From Advenella alkanexedens (GTDB lineage: Bacteria; Pseudomonadota; Gammaproteobacteria; Burkholderiales; Burkholderiaceae_B): DNA of 33,957 bases. The stretch spans positions 1-33,957 of the forward strand of contig NZ_JAHSPR010000015.1 in NCBI RefSeq assembly GCF_019132845.1, written 5' to 3'. Below are positions 1 through 9,485 of this stretch, piece after piece. The notes under the pieces were generated by a model. That model saw only the letters and a list, made by a program, of their open reading frames with translations. It searched no databases and was not told where the DNA came from. The position numbers were made by a program, and so were the translations under genes. Numbering within the stretch: the stretch's first letter is position 1; every line of letters starts with the position of its first letter.

Positions 1-302
1 GTGTGTACTCGCTGAACTACAACGCGTTTGATATTTACGTCATGGGTATCTTTGGCATCATCGGTTATATCTGGACCAAACTGAAGTGTGAAGGTGCGCC
101 GCTGTTGCTGGGTCTGGTACTGGGCCCAATGATGGAAGAGAACTTCCGCCGGGCACTGTTGCTGTCCCGGGGCGACTTCCTGACTTTTGTCGAGCGTCCG
201 CTGTCACTGACCCTGCTGTTAATGGCGCTTGGCCTGGTCATTCTGGTGGCCTCACCCTCCATCCGCAAGAAACGCGAAGAAACGTTTGTCGAAGAGGATT
301 AA
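1..302 (+). CDS. tctA: TctA-family tripartite tricarboxylate transporter permease, C-terminal fragment
   Basis: The reading frame is already open at the left edge, so only the last ~99 codons are present. The fragment has a hydrophobic helix near its start (residues about 13-27 of the visible part), a GAPLLLGLVLGP stretch followed by MMEENFRRAL, and a final hydrophobic helix (about 67-85) before a charged tail ending EEED. The GxxLGPxxExxxRRAL pattern is typical of the C-terminus of the large TctA membrane subunit, which imports tricarboxylates with a periplasmic binding protein (TctC) and a small membrane subunit (TctB). The partner genes would lie outside the window. The gene is followed by a strong terminator. 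The family call is from memory of the motif; the substrate cannot be told. Confidence 0.85.
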   Translation, partial: VYSLNYNAFDIYVMGIFGIIGYIWTKLKCEGAPLLLGLVLGPMMEENFRRALLLSRGDFLTFVERPLSLTLLLMALGLVILVASPSIRKKREETFVEED

Positions 303-350
303 AGACCGCTGAGATGCTGTTAACCGGCAAATAAACATTGCCATGCATGC

Positions 351-393
351 AAAACTCCCTTGATGTCATTCCGGGCATCAAGGGAGTTTTTTT
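351..393 (+). terminator. Rho-independent terminator after tctA
   Basis: A perfect 15-bp inverted repeat (AAAACTCCCTTGATG at 351-365 and its complement at 376-390) encloses a 10-nt loop and runs into seven T residues at 387-393. It lies 48 nt after the tctA stop and separates that operon from the TetR/exporter unit. Confidence 0.93.
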
Positions 394-460
394 AACTCCA
401 GTATCAGCGGTAATATTGTTTGGTGTGTAAAATAAACATATATTGTTAACAGAACCTGAT

Positions 461-484
461 AAGATAGTAATTGATTACTATCTT
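461..484. promoter_or_regulatory. Palindromic operator, probable TetR binding site
   Basis: An 11-bp perfect inverted repeat with a 2-nt centre: AAGATAGTAAT (461-471), TG, then ATTACTATCTT (474-484). It sits 13 nt before the ATG of the TetR-family gene. A weak promoter reading, TTGTTA (443-448), 16 nt, TAGTAA (465-470), would put the -10 hexamer inside the palindrome, so bound repressor would block RNA polymerase. TetR proteins commonly repress their own gene and the linked transporter through such a site. The palindrome is seen directly; the binding partner is inferred from position. Confidence 0.75.
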
Positions 485-497
485 TTTGGGGGCGAAC

Positions 498-1103
498 ATG
501 GAAGCCAGGGGCAAGAATCTTACTGCAGCTGAGCGCAGGTCAATGACAGTTATTTCTGTTGTTGAGCTTGCCGGTGCCCTGAATCCGGCAAATATTACGA
601 CGGCAGCGATTGCACAACAGATGAATTTGACACAGGGTGCCCTGTTCAGGCATTTTTCCAATAAAGATGCTATTTGGGAAGAGGTCATGAATTGGGTTGA
701 ACAAACCCTCTACAGCCGGATCATGAAAGCGATCCAGGAGAATCCGCATTCTGCGCTCGCAGCCCTGGAAAGTGTGTTCATGCAGCATGTGGATTTTGTC
801 CTTGCTTATCCGGGGGTACCCAGGATCCTGTTTGGTGAGTTGCAGCATGTAGAGACCACACCCGCGAAGCGGATTGCTCTGGATTTAATACAGCGCTACG
901 GAGAGCGTATCAGGCAATTGCTTGAGGATGGCAAGGCACAAAAGGAGATTACCCCTGGACTGGACTCGAAAGCTGCGGCTATCCTGTTCATAGGTACGCT
1001 TCAAGGGCTGGTAATGCAGTCATTGCTGGCAGGTGATATCCAATTGATGAAACAGAATGCCGGATCGGTATTTTCCTTGTATTTACGCGCAATCAGGGGT
1101 TAA
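498..1103 (+). CDS. TetR/AcrR-family transcriptional regulator
   Basis: This 201-residue protein has a TetR-type helix-turn-helix at about residues 33-53 (TTAAIAQQMNLTQGALFRHF), followed by the typical FSNKDAIWEEVM helix, then an all-helical ligand-binding and dimerisation domain. The ATG at 498 is chosen because it has a GGGGGCG Shine-Dalgarno-like stretch 3-9 nt upstream; an in-frame TTG at 471 falls inside the palindromic operator and is less likely. The gene ends 2 nt before the adaptor protein gene, so regulator and exporter probably form one operon. It most likely represses this operon until an unknown ligand binds. Confidence 0.92.
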   Translation: MEARGKNLTAAERRSMTVISVVELAGALNPANITTAAIAQQMNLTQGALFRHFSNKDAIWEEVMNWVEQTLYSRIMKAIQENPHSALAALESVFMQHVDFVLAYPGVPRILFGELQHVETTPAKRIALDLIQRYGERIRQLLEDGKAQKEITPGLDSKAAAILFIGTLQGLVMQSLLAGDIQLMKQNAGSVFSLYLRAIRG

Positions 1104-1105
1104 TA

Positions 1106-2257
1106 ATGAGTAAAATTTCCATGCGTTCAAGGAAGCTAGGCCTGTTGCTGGTTATTTTCCCCTTGCTGGGTTTGTTTGGATATGTAGTCATCCGGACTGG
1201 TCCCCTGGCGGCGGTACCCGTGACCGTAACACAGGCTAAAGTCCAACCGGTTACCCCTTCAGTATTTGGCATTGGAACGGTTAGTGCACGCTATACCTAT
1301 AAAGTCGGCCCTGTCATAACGGGCAGATTGCTTGATATTGCCGTTAATGTCGGTGACACGGTCAAGGCAGGACAAATTGTCGGGCAAATGGATCCGATTG
1401 ATCTTGATGAGCGGATACATTCCCAGGAAAGAGTGCTGAAACGCGTCAGTTTGCAGCATACCCAGGCTCAAGTCAAATTTGAACATGCCGGTGTCCAGCT
1501 CAAGCGTTACCGTAAATTGTTTGCTTCGCGGTCAAGCAGTGAAGAAAGCCTGAATATCATGGAGCAGGAGTATCGGATTGCCCAGGCGGGGCTTGAAGCT
1601 GCGGCAGAAGATATTATCAAGGCAAAGGCGGATCTGGCTGCCCTGATGAGCCAGAGAAAATCACTGCAACTGATTGCACCTGTTGAGGGTATTGTGACAT
1701 CACGAAATGCAGACCCCGGTTCTACGGTCGTTGCGGGGCAGGCCGTGCTTGAAATGATCAATCCGGCAGAGGTTTGGATTGAGGCGCGTTTTGATCAATC
1801 CAGTTCGATTGGGCTTGAGGCTGATTTGCCAGCCAGCATTGTGTTGCGCACACGTGGACAGGCTGTATTTCCTGGCAAAATATCCCGAATAGAACCCAAG
1901 GCCGATGTGGTTACCGAAGAAATGTTGGCAAAAGTCAGTTTCATTGCTTTGCCTCAACAAGTGCCTTCGCTAGGCGAGCTTAGTGAGGTAACGGTGCATT
2001 TGCCTGAAATACCCGGTTTTGTGGTTATTCCCAATGCTTCACTGGTACGGGTGGACAACCAACAAGGTGTCTGGCGTGTTGTTGATAAAAATCTGCAGTT
2101 TGCAGCTGTGCAGCCGGGTGTAATTGACCTGGACGGTAATGTGCAGATTATTGCGGGACTGCAGGAGGATGATCAGGTTGTGGTATATAGCGAGAAAGCG
2201 TTAACGGCCAAAAGCCGTATCTTGATCACTGATCAAATTCCAGGGGTGGCCCAATGA
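1106..2257 (+). CDS. HlyD/MFP-family periplasmic adaptor of an ABC exporter (DevB-like)
   Basis: 383 residues: one N-terminal membrane helix (about 11-29), then a periplasmic part with two half-lipoyl motifs (about 72-96, TGRLLDIAVNVGDTVKAG; and about 192-218, APVEGIVTSRNADPGSTVVA) flanking a helical hairpin likely to form a coiled coil (about 98-185). This is the plan of membrane fusion proteins that link an inner-membrane pump to an outer-membrane channel such as TolC. The gene starts 2 nt after the TetR stop and its last codons overlap the permease start by 4 nt (ATGA). The neighbours make it the adaptor of a MacB/DevBCA-type exporter. No outer-membrane partner gene is adjacent. The substrate is unknown. 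Confidence 0.9.
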   Translation: MSKISMRSRKLGLLLVIFPLLGLFGYVVIRTGPLAAVPVTVTQAKVQPVTPSVFGIGTVSARYTYKVGPVITGRLLDIAVNVGDTVKAGQIVGQMDPIDLDERIHSQERVLKRVSLQHTQAQVKFEHAGVQLKRYRKLFASRSSSEESLNIMEQEYRIAQAGLEAAAEDIIKAKADLAALMSQRKSLQLIAPVEGIVTSRNADPGSTVVAGQAVLEMINPAEVWIEARFDQSSSIGLEADLPASIVLRTRGQAVFPGKISRIEPKADVVTEEMLAKVSFIALPQQVPSLGELSEVTVHLPEIPGFVVIPNASLVRVDNQQGVWRVVDKNLQFAAVQPGVIDLDGNVQIIAGLQEDDQVVVYSEKALTAKSRILITDQIPGVAQ

Positions 2258-3459
2258 TTAACCTGGCCTCCCGGGATATCCTGCACTCATGGGGTAAATT
2301 TATTTTTACAGGTATGGGTTTGGGCCTGCTTATCGGGGTTACCTTGGTGATGGCGGGCGTATACCGGGGGCTGGTCAGCGATGGCAAATCATTGCTTGAC
2401 AATAGCGGAGCCGATATCTGGGTTGTGCAACAGGATACGCTGGGTCCCTATGCGGAACCTTCAAGCCTGAATGATGATGTGTACCGTGGTATCTTGGGCA
2501 TTCCAGGCGTTGAACAGGCAAGCAATATTACGTACCTGACCATGCAGGTCCGTCACCATGACAAGGATATTAGGGTGATGGTGGTAGGAATTGCACCGGG
2601 AGTGGCGGGAAAAACACCCGGCTGGCCCCGTTTTCTGGTGGCGGGGCGGCATATCACGCGCAGTCACTACGAAGCGGTTGCGGATATCGCAACAGGCTTG
2701 CAGCTGGGCGATAAGATAACTTTGCGCCGTAACCAGTATACGGTTGTTGGCTTGACCCGGCGCATGGTGTCTTCAGGCGGTGACCCGATGGTGTTTATTC
2801 CCCTGAAAGACGCGCAGGAAGCCCAGTTCCTGAAAAACAATGAAGCCATCTGGCTGGATCGTCGCAAAACGCAAGCCAATCCTGAATTCAACCGGCCTAA
2901 TGTACCAGGCCTGCTGGATGCGGTTCTTGCATCAAAAACCAGTAATCTTTCGGTCAATTCGGTGCTGGTGACTTTAAAAGAGGGGGTTGATCCTGCTCAG
3001 GTCATCAACACCATAGAGCGCTGGAAATACCTGACTGCTTATGGATGGGCAGAGATGGAAGAAATCCTGGTCGGCAAAATGATTGCCACATCAGCGCGCC
3101 AGATTGCCATGTTTCTGGTGATTTTGGCGGTCGTAAGTGCTGCCATTGTCGCTTTCATTATTTATACGCTAACGATGGACAAAATAAGGGAAATTGCGGT
3201 TTTGAAGCTGATAGGCACGCGAAACTTCACCATCGCGGCCATGATTGTGCAGCAATCGGTGGTATTGGGGATTATCGGGTTTGTGGTGGGTAAAATCACT
3301 TCCAGCTTTTCCGCACCCTATTTTCCAAAATATGTACTTATCATGCCTGAAGATTCGATCATGGGTTTTGTTGCTGTCATGATTATTTGTATTTTGGCCA
3401 GTCTGGTGGCCATTCGTATGGCCTTGCGGGTTGATCCGGCTGAAGCGGTAGGGGGGTGA
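2254..3459 (+). CDS. FtsX-like ABC exporter permease (DevC/MacB type)
   Basis: 401 residues with the four-helix topology of the FtsX/MacB permease family: one membrane helix near the N-terminus (about 15-37), a large periplasmic domain (about 40-280), then three helices (about 284-306, 328-348 and 368-390). The KIREIAVLKLIGTRNF segment is the usual coupling region before the third helix. It overlaps the adaptor gene by 4 nt and precedes the ATPase gene by 6 nt. These pumps use ATP for a mechanical stroke on the periplasmic side rather than carrying substrate through the membrane. The order adaptor-permease-ATPase matches the DevBCA family. Confidence 0.9.
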   Translation: MINLASRDILHSWGKFIFTGMGLGLLIGVTLVMAGVYRGLVSDGKSLLDNSGADIWVVQQDTLGPYAEPSSLNDDVYRGILGIPGVEQASNITYLTMQVRHHDKDIRVMVVGIAPGVAGKTPGWPRFLVAGRHITRSHYEAVADIATGLQLGDKITLRRNQYTVVGLTRRMVSSGGDPMVFIPLKDAQEAQFLKNNEAIWLDRRKTQANPEFNRPNVPGLLDAVLASKTSNLSVNSVLVTLKEGVDPAQVINTIERWKYLTAYGWAEMEEILVGKMIATSARQIAMFLVILAVVSAAIVAFIIYTLTMDKIREIAVLKLIGTRNFTIAAMIVQQSVVLGIIGFVVGKITSSFSAPYFPKYVLIMPEDSIMGFVAVMIICILASLVAIRMALRVDPAEAVGG

Positions 3460-3465
3460 ACAGTC

Positions 3466-4182
3466 ATGTCCCAACGAGTGGGCGGTGTCAGGATCGAAAA
3501 CCTGAAAAAGCAGTATGGGCAGGGGGCGAATGCATTTCTTGCTCTCAAAAACGTCAATATGCAAGTGGCTCCCGGAGAGGTGGTTGGGCTGATTGGTCCA
3601 TCCGGTTCAGGTAAAAGCACTTTGCTTAAATGTCTGGGGGCCATTATTGACCCGACCGAGGGGGTGATGAAACTGGGTGATCAGCTTATTTATGACAATG
3701 GTTGGAAAGTGCGTGATTTGCGTGCTTTGCGGCGCGATAAAATCGGTTTTGTCTTCCAGTCACCCTATCTTATTCCCTTTCTTGATGTAGTTGATAATGT
3801 GGCCCTGCTACCCATGCTGGCGGGTGTGTCCAATGGGCAGGCAAGGCAAAAAGCCATGCATTTGCTGGAAGCGCTTGATGTGGCGCACCGGGCCCAGGCG
3901 ATGCCATCCCAGTTGTCTGGGGGTGAGCAGCAACGGGTTGCCATTGCAAGGGGCCTGGTTAACCAGCCCCCCATTATTTTGGCTGATGAACCCACTGCCC
4001 CTCTGGATAGCGAGCGGGCGCTGGCGGTTATCCGTATCCTGAATGACATGGCGCGCGAGTATGAAACAGCCATTATTGTCGTGACGCATGATGAGAAAAT
4101 TATTCCCACTTTCAGGCGTATTTATCATATTCGGGATGGCATTACTTATGAAGAAGCGGGGCAGGGGCGCCCGATTAATTAA
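3466..4182 (+). CDS. ABC exporter ATP-binding protein (DevA/LolD/MacB-type ATPase)
   Basis: 238 residues with all ATPase motifs: Walker A GPSGSGKST (44-52), Q-loop glutamine at about 98, signature LSGGEQQR (150-157), Walker B ILADEP (171-176) and the switch histidine in VVTHD (H208). The D-loop reads APLDS where relatives mostly have a small residue before LDS. It is the last gene of the TetR/exporter operon, 6 nt after the permease. It is convergent with the adenosyltransferase gene, with only 12 nt between stops and no clear terminator there. Confidence 0.92.
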   Translation: MSQRVGGVRIENLKKQYGQGANAFLALKNVNMQVAPGEVVGLIGPSGSGKSTLLKCLGAIIDPTEGVMKLGDQLIYDNGWKVRDLRALRRDKIGFVFQSPYLIPFLDVVDNVALLPMLAGVSNGQARQKAMHLLEALDVAHRAQAMPSQLSGGEQQRVAIARGLVNQPPIILADEPTAPLDSERALAVIRILNDMAREYETAIIVVTHDEKIIPTFRRIYHIRDGITYEEAGQGRPIN

Positions 4183-4194
4183 AGAGTGGCTTGC

Positions 4195-4746
4195 CTAGCT
4201 TGTTTTTTCCTTTTGCCAGAAAATGTCCTGGCGGCCAGCTTCTTTGTTAAGAATGCGGGCAAGCATGAAAAAATAATCGGACAGGCGATTCAGGTATTGC
4301 CGGCCGATATCGTTCAGGGGTTCGCGCTGGTCCAGCGTAACCAGACCGCGTTCAGCCCGTCTGCAAATGCTGCGGCAGACATGCGCCAGGCTTGCCGGGC
4401 GTGTGCCTCCTGGCAGGATGAATTCTTTCAAGGGGGGCAGCTCAGCCAGTGAACGCTCAATTTCTGTTTCCAGAAAAGTCACATGGCTTTCGATTAGGGC
4501 TGAATAACCGGGCACACACAGTTCCGAGCCCAGATCAAATAAATGGTGTTGTATACGTTCCAGTGCTGAAGGAACACCGTTGGGTAGTGGTTCGCAGGCA
4601 AGCAGACCGATAAAGCTGTTGAGTTCATCAACCTGGCCAATTGCTTCAATGCGGGCATCATTTTTGGCAATGCGGGAGCCGTCTCCCAGGCTGGTTGTGC
4701 CGGCATCACCCGTTTTGGTGACGATTGAGGTTAAACGGTCAGCCAT
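4195..4746 (-). CDS. PduO-type ATP:cob(I)alamin adenosyltransferase
   Basis: 183 residues that transfer the adenosyl group of ATP to cob(I)alamin, giving adenosylcobalamin. Seen: the N-terminal ATP-binding motif TKTGDAGTTSLG (10-21), RIEAIGQVDELNS (32-44), FILPGG (109-114), CRRAER (128-133) and YLNRLSDYFF (151-160), all hallmarks of the trimeric PduO/MMAB family. ATG 4746 is chosen because AAGGATAT precedes it and the family starts near this point; an upstream in-frame ATG at 4800 would add an 18-residue tail lying in the uspA terminator. No cobalamin biosynthesis gene or B12 riboswitch is nearby, so it may act in salvage. Confidence 0.93.
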   Translation of the reverse strand: MADRLTSIVTKTGDAGTTSLGDGSRIAKNDARIEAIGQVDELNSFIGLLACEPLPNGVPSALERIQHHLFDLGSELCVPGYSALIESHVTFLETEIERSLAELPPLKEFILPGGTRPASLAHVCRSICRRAERGLVTLDQREPLNDIGRQYLNRLSDYFFMLARILNKEAGRQDIFWQKEKTS

Positions 4747-4787
4747 GTTATATCCTTTTTCAGGCAGTTTAGGGTTGGGGGAAATAA

Positions 4788-4813
4788 AAAGAGCCATCAA
4801 AAGATGGCTCTTT
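4788..4813 (-). terminator. Rho-independent terminator of the UspA gene
   Basis: Perfect 11-bp stem (AAAGAGCCATC with GATGGCTCTTT) and a 4-nt loop, located 17 nt past the uspA stop. On the minus strand the stem runs into TTTTTATTT. It separates uspA from the downstream adenosyltransferase gene. Confidence 0.85.
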
Positions 4814-4830
4814 GTTATGCCGCCAGAAAA

Positions 4831-5283
4831 TTATTTCTTCTCTTGGGGAATAATGGTGACGGGGCAAACGCCAGCATTGATGATGGCGTAGCTGACACTG
4901 CCCAGCACACCGCTGAAGACGGGATTGGTGCCTCGTGAACCCATGACGATCAATTCAATGCGGTCTTCGCCCTTGGCGCTGTTGCGAACTTCCTCAACAA
5001 TACGCTCTTTGGGGTCACCAATATCCAGTTTAAGATTGTAAGGAACTTCAGACGCTTTCAGTTTGTCTTCAACGCCTTCGGTGGCTTCCTTGAAGAGCTG
5101 TTGCTGGTATTCTTCCAGGTCTGATTTGTTGAAAAATGTTTTGGCATGAACGGTTCTGAAGCTGGGTTGAACATTCAGCAGCAGAATTTTAAAACCGGAT
5201 ACTTTTGCCAGGGAAATTGCCCAGTCCAGCGCTTTGTTTGCGTTAGACGAACCATCGAAGGGGACTAATATTGTTTTTGCCAT
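4831..5283 (-). CDS. Universal stress protein, UspA family (ATP-binding type)
   Basis: 150 residues, one Usp domain. It begins KTILVPFDGSSNANKALDWA and carries the nucleotide-binding motif G-x2-G-x9-G-S at G115, G118, G128 and S129, so it belongs to the ATP-binding branch of the family rather than the UspA branch that lacks it. Such soluble cytoplasmic proteins are induced by stress or growth arrest. It is transcribed alone: its own terminator follows, and it diverges from the CusF-like gene across a 183-nt AT-rich intergenic region. Confidence 0.93.
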   Translation of the reverse strand: MAKTILVPFDGSSNANKALDWAISLAKVSGFKILLLNVQPSFRTVHAKTFFNKSDLEEYQQQLFKEATEGVEDKLKASEVPYNLKLDIGDPKERIVEEVRNSAKGEDRIELIVMGSRGTNPVFSGVLGSVSYAIINAGVCPVTIIPQEKK

Positions 5284-5466
5284 TCATTGCTCCAAAGTTA
5301 CTGGTATATTTTTAAGTCAAATGCTATGTACGACTTACATTCTAACTTAGTTTTATACTGCGTGAAATGAAATGCCTTTAGGCTTGTAAAGTAATTGATT
5401 TCCTCTTTTTCATAATAAATTTGTGTACTATGGAACGGTGGTCGTTCTTCCAGATAAGGAGTTTTC

Positions 5467-5760
5467 ATGAAAAAGATGCTAGTGGCAGCGGTGCTTGGAC
5501 TTGCCGGTTTACTGGCGACTGGCCCTGTGTTGGCGCAGAATGAAGCCAGTGCCACCGGAGAGGTTCGTCGCATTCAGGCAGAAAGGGGAAAAATCACGAT
5601 TAAACATGGCCCGATTATTGATTTGAAGTTACCGGCGATGACATTGATTTATAACATTAATCCGGGTTTGCTCAAAGATATCCAGCCGGGTGATTCGGTC
5701 AAGTTCAGGGCATTGCACCAGAACGATCAATACATCATTATTGAAATCCGTAAAGATTAG
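5467..5760 (+). CDS. CusF-like periplasmic copper-binding domain protein with degenerate metal site
   Basis: 97 residues: a signal peptide (residues 1-23, cleavage after VLA) and an OB-fold CusF/DUF domain. The stretch KITIKHGPI...PAMTL aligns by eye with the CusF metal site. In E. coli CusF the Cu(I)/Ag(I) ligands are His36, Met47 and Met49, capped by Trp44; here the equivalents are H47 and M58 kept, but leucines at 55 and 60 in place of the Trp and second Met. AAGGAG (5456-5461) is a strong ribosome binding site. No CusCBA pump or copper regulator is adjacent. It may bind copper weakly or do another job. Confidence 0.8.
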   Translation: MKKMLVAAVLGLAGLLATGPVLAQNEASATGEVRRIQAERGKITIKHGPIIDLKLPAMTLIYNINPGLLKDIQPGDSVKFRALHQNDQYIIIEIRKD

Positions 5761-5773
5761 GCGCCCATATCAA

Positions 5774-5836
5774 TATTGCCCCCGTATGGGCAGCTGGTTC
5801 ACTGCGGCAGCCATACGGGGGCAATACAGGGTTTTT
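5774..5836. terminator. Terminator hairpin between cusF-like gene and hslU
   Basis: A 16-bp perfect inverted repeat (5774-5789 and 5811-5826, core GCCCCCGTATGG) encloses a 21-nt loop; TTTTT follows at 5832-5836 on the plus strand. It starts 13 nt after the cusF-like stop and ends just before the convergent hslU stop. The T-run favours termination of plus-strand transcription, but the stem could also protect the hslU transcript end. Confidence 0.8.
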
Positions 5837-5848
5837 CCAGGGGCGGAA

Positions 5849-7180
<1,332 letters not shown>

Positions 7181-7192
7181 GAGATATCCTGA

Positions 7193-7726
7193 TTAAAGCG
7201 TTTCAATAACGTGATTCTGGTTGGTATAAATACACAGATCACCGGCGATTTCAAGCGATTTTTTAACAACTTCGGCAGGCGACAGATCTGTATTATGAAG
7301 TAGGGCCAGCGCGGCAGATTGCGCATAGGCACCGCCTGAGCCAATGGCGGCAAGGCTGTGTTCGGGTTCAAGGACATCGCCATTGCCGGTCAGCACCAGA
7401 GTATGATCTTTGTCGGCCACAATCAGCATGGCCTCAAGGCGACGCAGGGCGCGGTCGGTGCGCCAGTCTTTGGTGAGCTCGACAGCGGCACGCATTAAGT
7501 GGCCTTGATGTTTTTCAAGTTTGGCTTCGAATAGTTCCAGAAGGGTAAAGGCGTCGGCAGTGGCACCGGCAAAACCAACCAGGACCTTGTCATTGTAAAG
7601 ACGACGGATTTTTCGGGCAGTGCTTTTGAAAACGATATTGCCCAGTGTGACTTGACCATCACCGCCTATGGCAACGTCGTTGCCGCGGCGAACACAAACA
7701 ATGGTAGTAGCGTGAAATTGTTCCAT
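7193..7726 (-). CDS. hslV: HslV, threonine peptidase subunit of HslVU
   Basis: 177 residues. The catalytic Thr is residue 7 ([12 protein letters not shown]), so the first six residues are a short propeptide to be removed; in E. coli HslV only the initiator Met precedes the Thr. The [19 protein letters not shown] and [13 protein letters not shown] motifs confirm the proteasome-beta-like family. A GGAAGAA ribosome binding site lies 4 nt before the ATG. The long propeptide form is what I remember from Bordetella and relatives, supporting the Alcaligenaceae assignment. hslU follows directly. Confidence 0.98.
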   Translation of the reverse strand: MEQFHATTIVCVRRGNDVAIGGDGQVTLGNIVFKSTARKIRRLYNDKVLVGFAGATADAFTLLELFEAKLEKHQGHLMRAAVELTKDWRTDRALRRLEAMLIVADKDHTLVLTGNGDVLEPEHSLAAIGSGGAYAQSAALALLHNTDLSPAEVVKKSLEIAGDLCIYTNQNHVIETL

Positions 7727-7795
7727 GAAATTCTTCCTGTAGTTTCCGTAGATGGGGCTGGCAAGAAGAATTTCAAGGGTGAAAAATGAAGATTT

Positions 7796-8248
7796 TTAAT
7801 CGCCGTAGAGTTTTTGGCGTTTTTCGCGTCTTTCCTGGGCTTCCAGTGAAAGGTTGGCGGTTGGACGGGCTAACAGGCGACGCAGGCCAATCGGCTCTCC
7901 GGTTTCTTCGCACCAACCATATTCTTTGGACTCAATGAGCATCAGGGATTGCTGTACTTTCTTGAGCAGTTTGCGTTCGCGGTCCCGGGTACGCAACTCC
8001 AGGGCGTGTTCTTCCTCGATGGTGGCACGGTCTGCCGGATCGGGCACAAACTGGGTTTCGCGAAGGTTTTCGGTAGTGGCATCCGCATTATTGAGAATGT
8101 CTGCTTCCAGTTTCTTGAGTCGGTCCTTGAAGAACGCCAGCTGCTGGTCGTTCATGTAGTCCTCTTCAGGCATGGCGAGTAACTGCTCTTCAGTTAATAA
8201 CGGTTGTTCTGTGATTGTGTCGGTATTTTTAGCTGATTTGTTAGCCAT
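7796..8248 (-). CDS. dksA: DksA, RNA polymerase-binding transcription factor (zinc-ligand-poor form)
   Basis: 150 residues. The coiled-coil tip motif DPADRA (D70, D73), which acts in the RNA polymerase secondary channel with ppGpp, is intact, followed by ELRTRDRERKLL and the C-terminal IGLRRLLARPT segment. The classical CxxC...CxxC zinc finger is largely lost: only C113 remains, with Thr, Ser and Ala at the other three positions (116, 134, 137). This low-cysteine form is known in many alpha- and betaproteobacteria. ATG 8248 has GGAG 6 nt upstream. The 77-residue N-terminal region is rich in acidic residues. Confidence 0.95.
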   Translation of the reverse strand: MANKSAKNTDTITEQPLLTEEQLLAMPEEDYMNDQQLAFFKDRLKKLEADILNNADATTENLRETQFVPDPADRATIEEEHALELRTRDRERKLLKKVQQSLMLIESKEYGWCEETGEPIGLRRLLARPTANLSLEAQERREKRQKLYGD

Positions 8249-8372
8249 CAAACACTCCGTTCAGTAGTACTGCTTATTAATCAAATCAATGAGGGCGTGT
8301 TCAGGATGTATCAATTATTGTGTAAAAAATCGAGAACCCGCCTTCATTGTGTGTAACAAACTTATTGCCTGT

Positions 8373-9485
8373 TTAGGCAAGGCATTGTGTCAGGCCGTTG
8401 GTAAATACGTCTTTGGGCAATTTGCGACCGATAAAAACCATCTTGTTGTAAGGTTTTTCTTTGGGGCCCCAGAGTTTTCCGGGTTCTGCACCCATGAGCA
8501 TGTGCACGCCCTGGAACAGCATTCTTTGTTTGACGCCTTTCATATACAGGATGCCCTTGTAACGGTAAAGGTCGGGACCAAAAACCTGTACCACACCACT
8601 CAGGAATTCTTCCAGGCGTTGGGGATCGAAGGGCTTGCTGGAGGTAAATACAAAGGCACCGATTTCATCATCGTGATGCACATGGTGATGATTGTGCTCA
8701 TGGCCGTGATGATGGTCATGGTCGCAGTGTTCATCGCACTCATGATCGTGATGATGGTCATGGTGGCAGTGTTCATCGCACTCATGGTCATGATCATGGT
8801 GGTCTTCCTTCAGGAATTCCGGATCGATATCCAGAATGCTATTCAGGTTGAAGCCGGTGACATCCAGTATTTGGTTAAGATCGGCTTCACCAAAATGCAC
8901 GGGCATGATTTGTGCACGGGGATTCATGTGCACCAGGCGATGTTTCAGCGAGGCATATTCCTCATCACTGACCAGGTCTTTTTTGGAAATCAGGATGCGG
9001 TCTGCAAAACCAACCTGTTTTTGCGCTTCGGGCTGGGTATCCAGGGTTTGCATGCCATGTTTGGCATCCACCACGGTGATGACTGCATCAAGACGGAAGT
9101 ATTCGGCAATACCGTCATCCATGAAAAAAGTCTGGCAGACCGGGCCGGGATTGGCCACGCCGGTCGTTTCAATAATAACGCGCTCGAAGTTGAGTTCGTT
9201 GTTGAGGCGACGGTTTTTAAGGTCGGTAAGCGTTTTGAGCAAGTCTCCACGAACCGTACAGCAGACGCAGCCATTGTTCAGTTCAATGATTTCCTCATCA
9301 CTGTCCTGGACCAGCAGTTCGTTGTCGATGCTTTCGGGGCCGAATTCGTTTTCGATGACGGCGATGCGTTTGCCGTGGAATTCGGTCAGGATTCGCTTGA
9401 GTAGAGTGGTTTTTCCTGCACCAAGGAATCCGGTTAGAACGGTGACAGGAACCATTTTATTGGCTTGTGCCTGGGTAACAGTCAT
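8373..9485 (-). CDS. CobW/COG0523-family GTPase metallochaperone with His/Cys-rich loop
   Basis: 370 residues from ATG 9485. G3E-family GTPase motifs: Walker [10 protein letters not shown] (19-27), the metal-binding CVCC (73-76), ETTG (106-109) and the base-specificity motif SKKD (167-170). Residues 229-272 form an extreme metal-binding loop of His, Asp, Glu and four cysteines, partly made by a tandem 14-residue repeat. A C-terminal CobW domain (about 276-370) follows. Such proteins deliver metal to client enzymes under metal shortage. Position next to zur and znu points to zinc rather than cobalt, though this is inference. An in-frame upstream ATG at 9506 is possible. No clear Zur box was found upstream. 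Confidence 0.92.
   Translation of the reverse strand: MTVTQAQANKMVPVTVLTGFLGAGKTTLLKRILTEFHGKRIAVIENEFGPESIDNELLVQDSDEEIIELNNGCVCCTVRGDLLKTLTDLKNRRLNNELNFERVIIETTGVANPGPVCQTFFMDDGIAEYFRLDAVITVVDAKHGMQTLDTQPEAQKQVGFADRILISKKDLVSDEEYASLKHRLVHMNPRAQIMPVHFGEADLNQILDVTGFNLNSILDIDPEFLKEDHHDHDHECDEHCHHDHHHDHECDEHCDHDHHHGHEHNHHHVHHDDEIGAFVFTSSKPFDPQRLEEFLSGVVQVFGPDLYRYKGILYMKGVKQRMLFQGVHMLMGAEPGKLWGPKEKPYNKMVFIGRKLPKDVFTNGLTQCLA
8712..8795 (-). repeat. Tandem 42-bp repeat encoding the His/Cys metal-binding loop
   Basis: Two adjacent units (8712-8753 and 8754-8795) share a long identical core (GCAGTGTTCATCGCACTCAT on the plus strand) and encode two copies of a 14-residue block with ECDEHC followed by His/Asp residues. 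The unit is a multiple of three, so gain or loss would keep the frame and alter metal-binding capacity. Confidence 0.85.

Noticed and set aside
8365-8380. TTGCCT/AGGCAA hairpin at the stop codon of the CobW-type GTPase gene as terminator
   Set aside because: Only 6 bp and no proper T-run after it on the minus strand; too weak to call.
8289-9404. A 371-codon open frame on the plus strand opposite the CobW-type GTPase gene
   Set aside because: It is the antisense shadow of a well-supported gene; its repetitive Met/Val-rich middle is the reverse of the His-rich loop codons.
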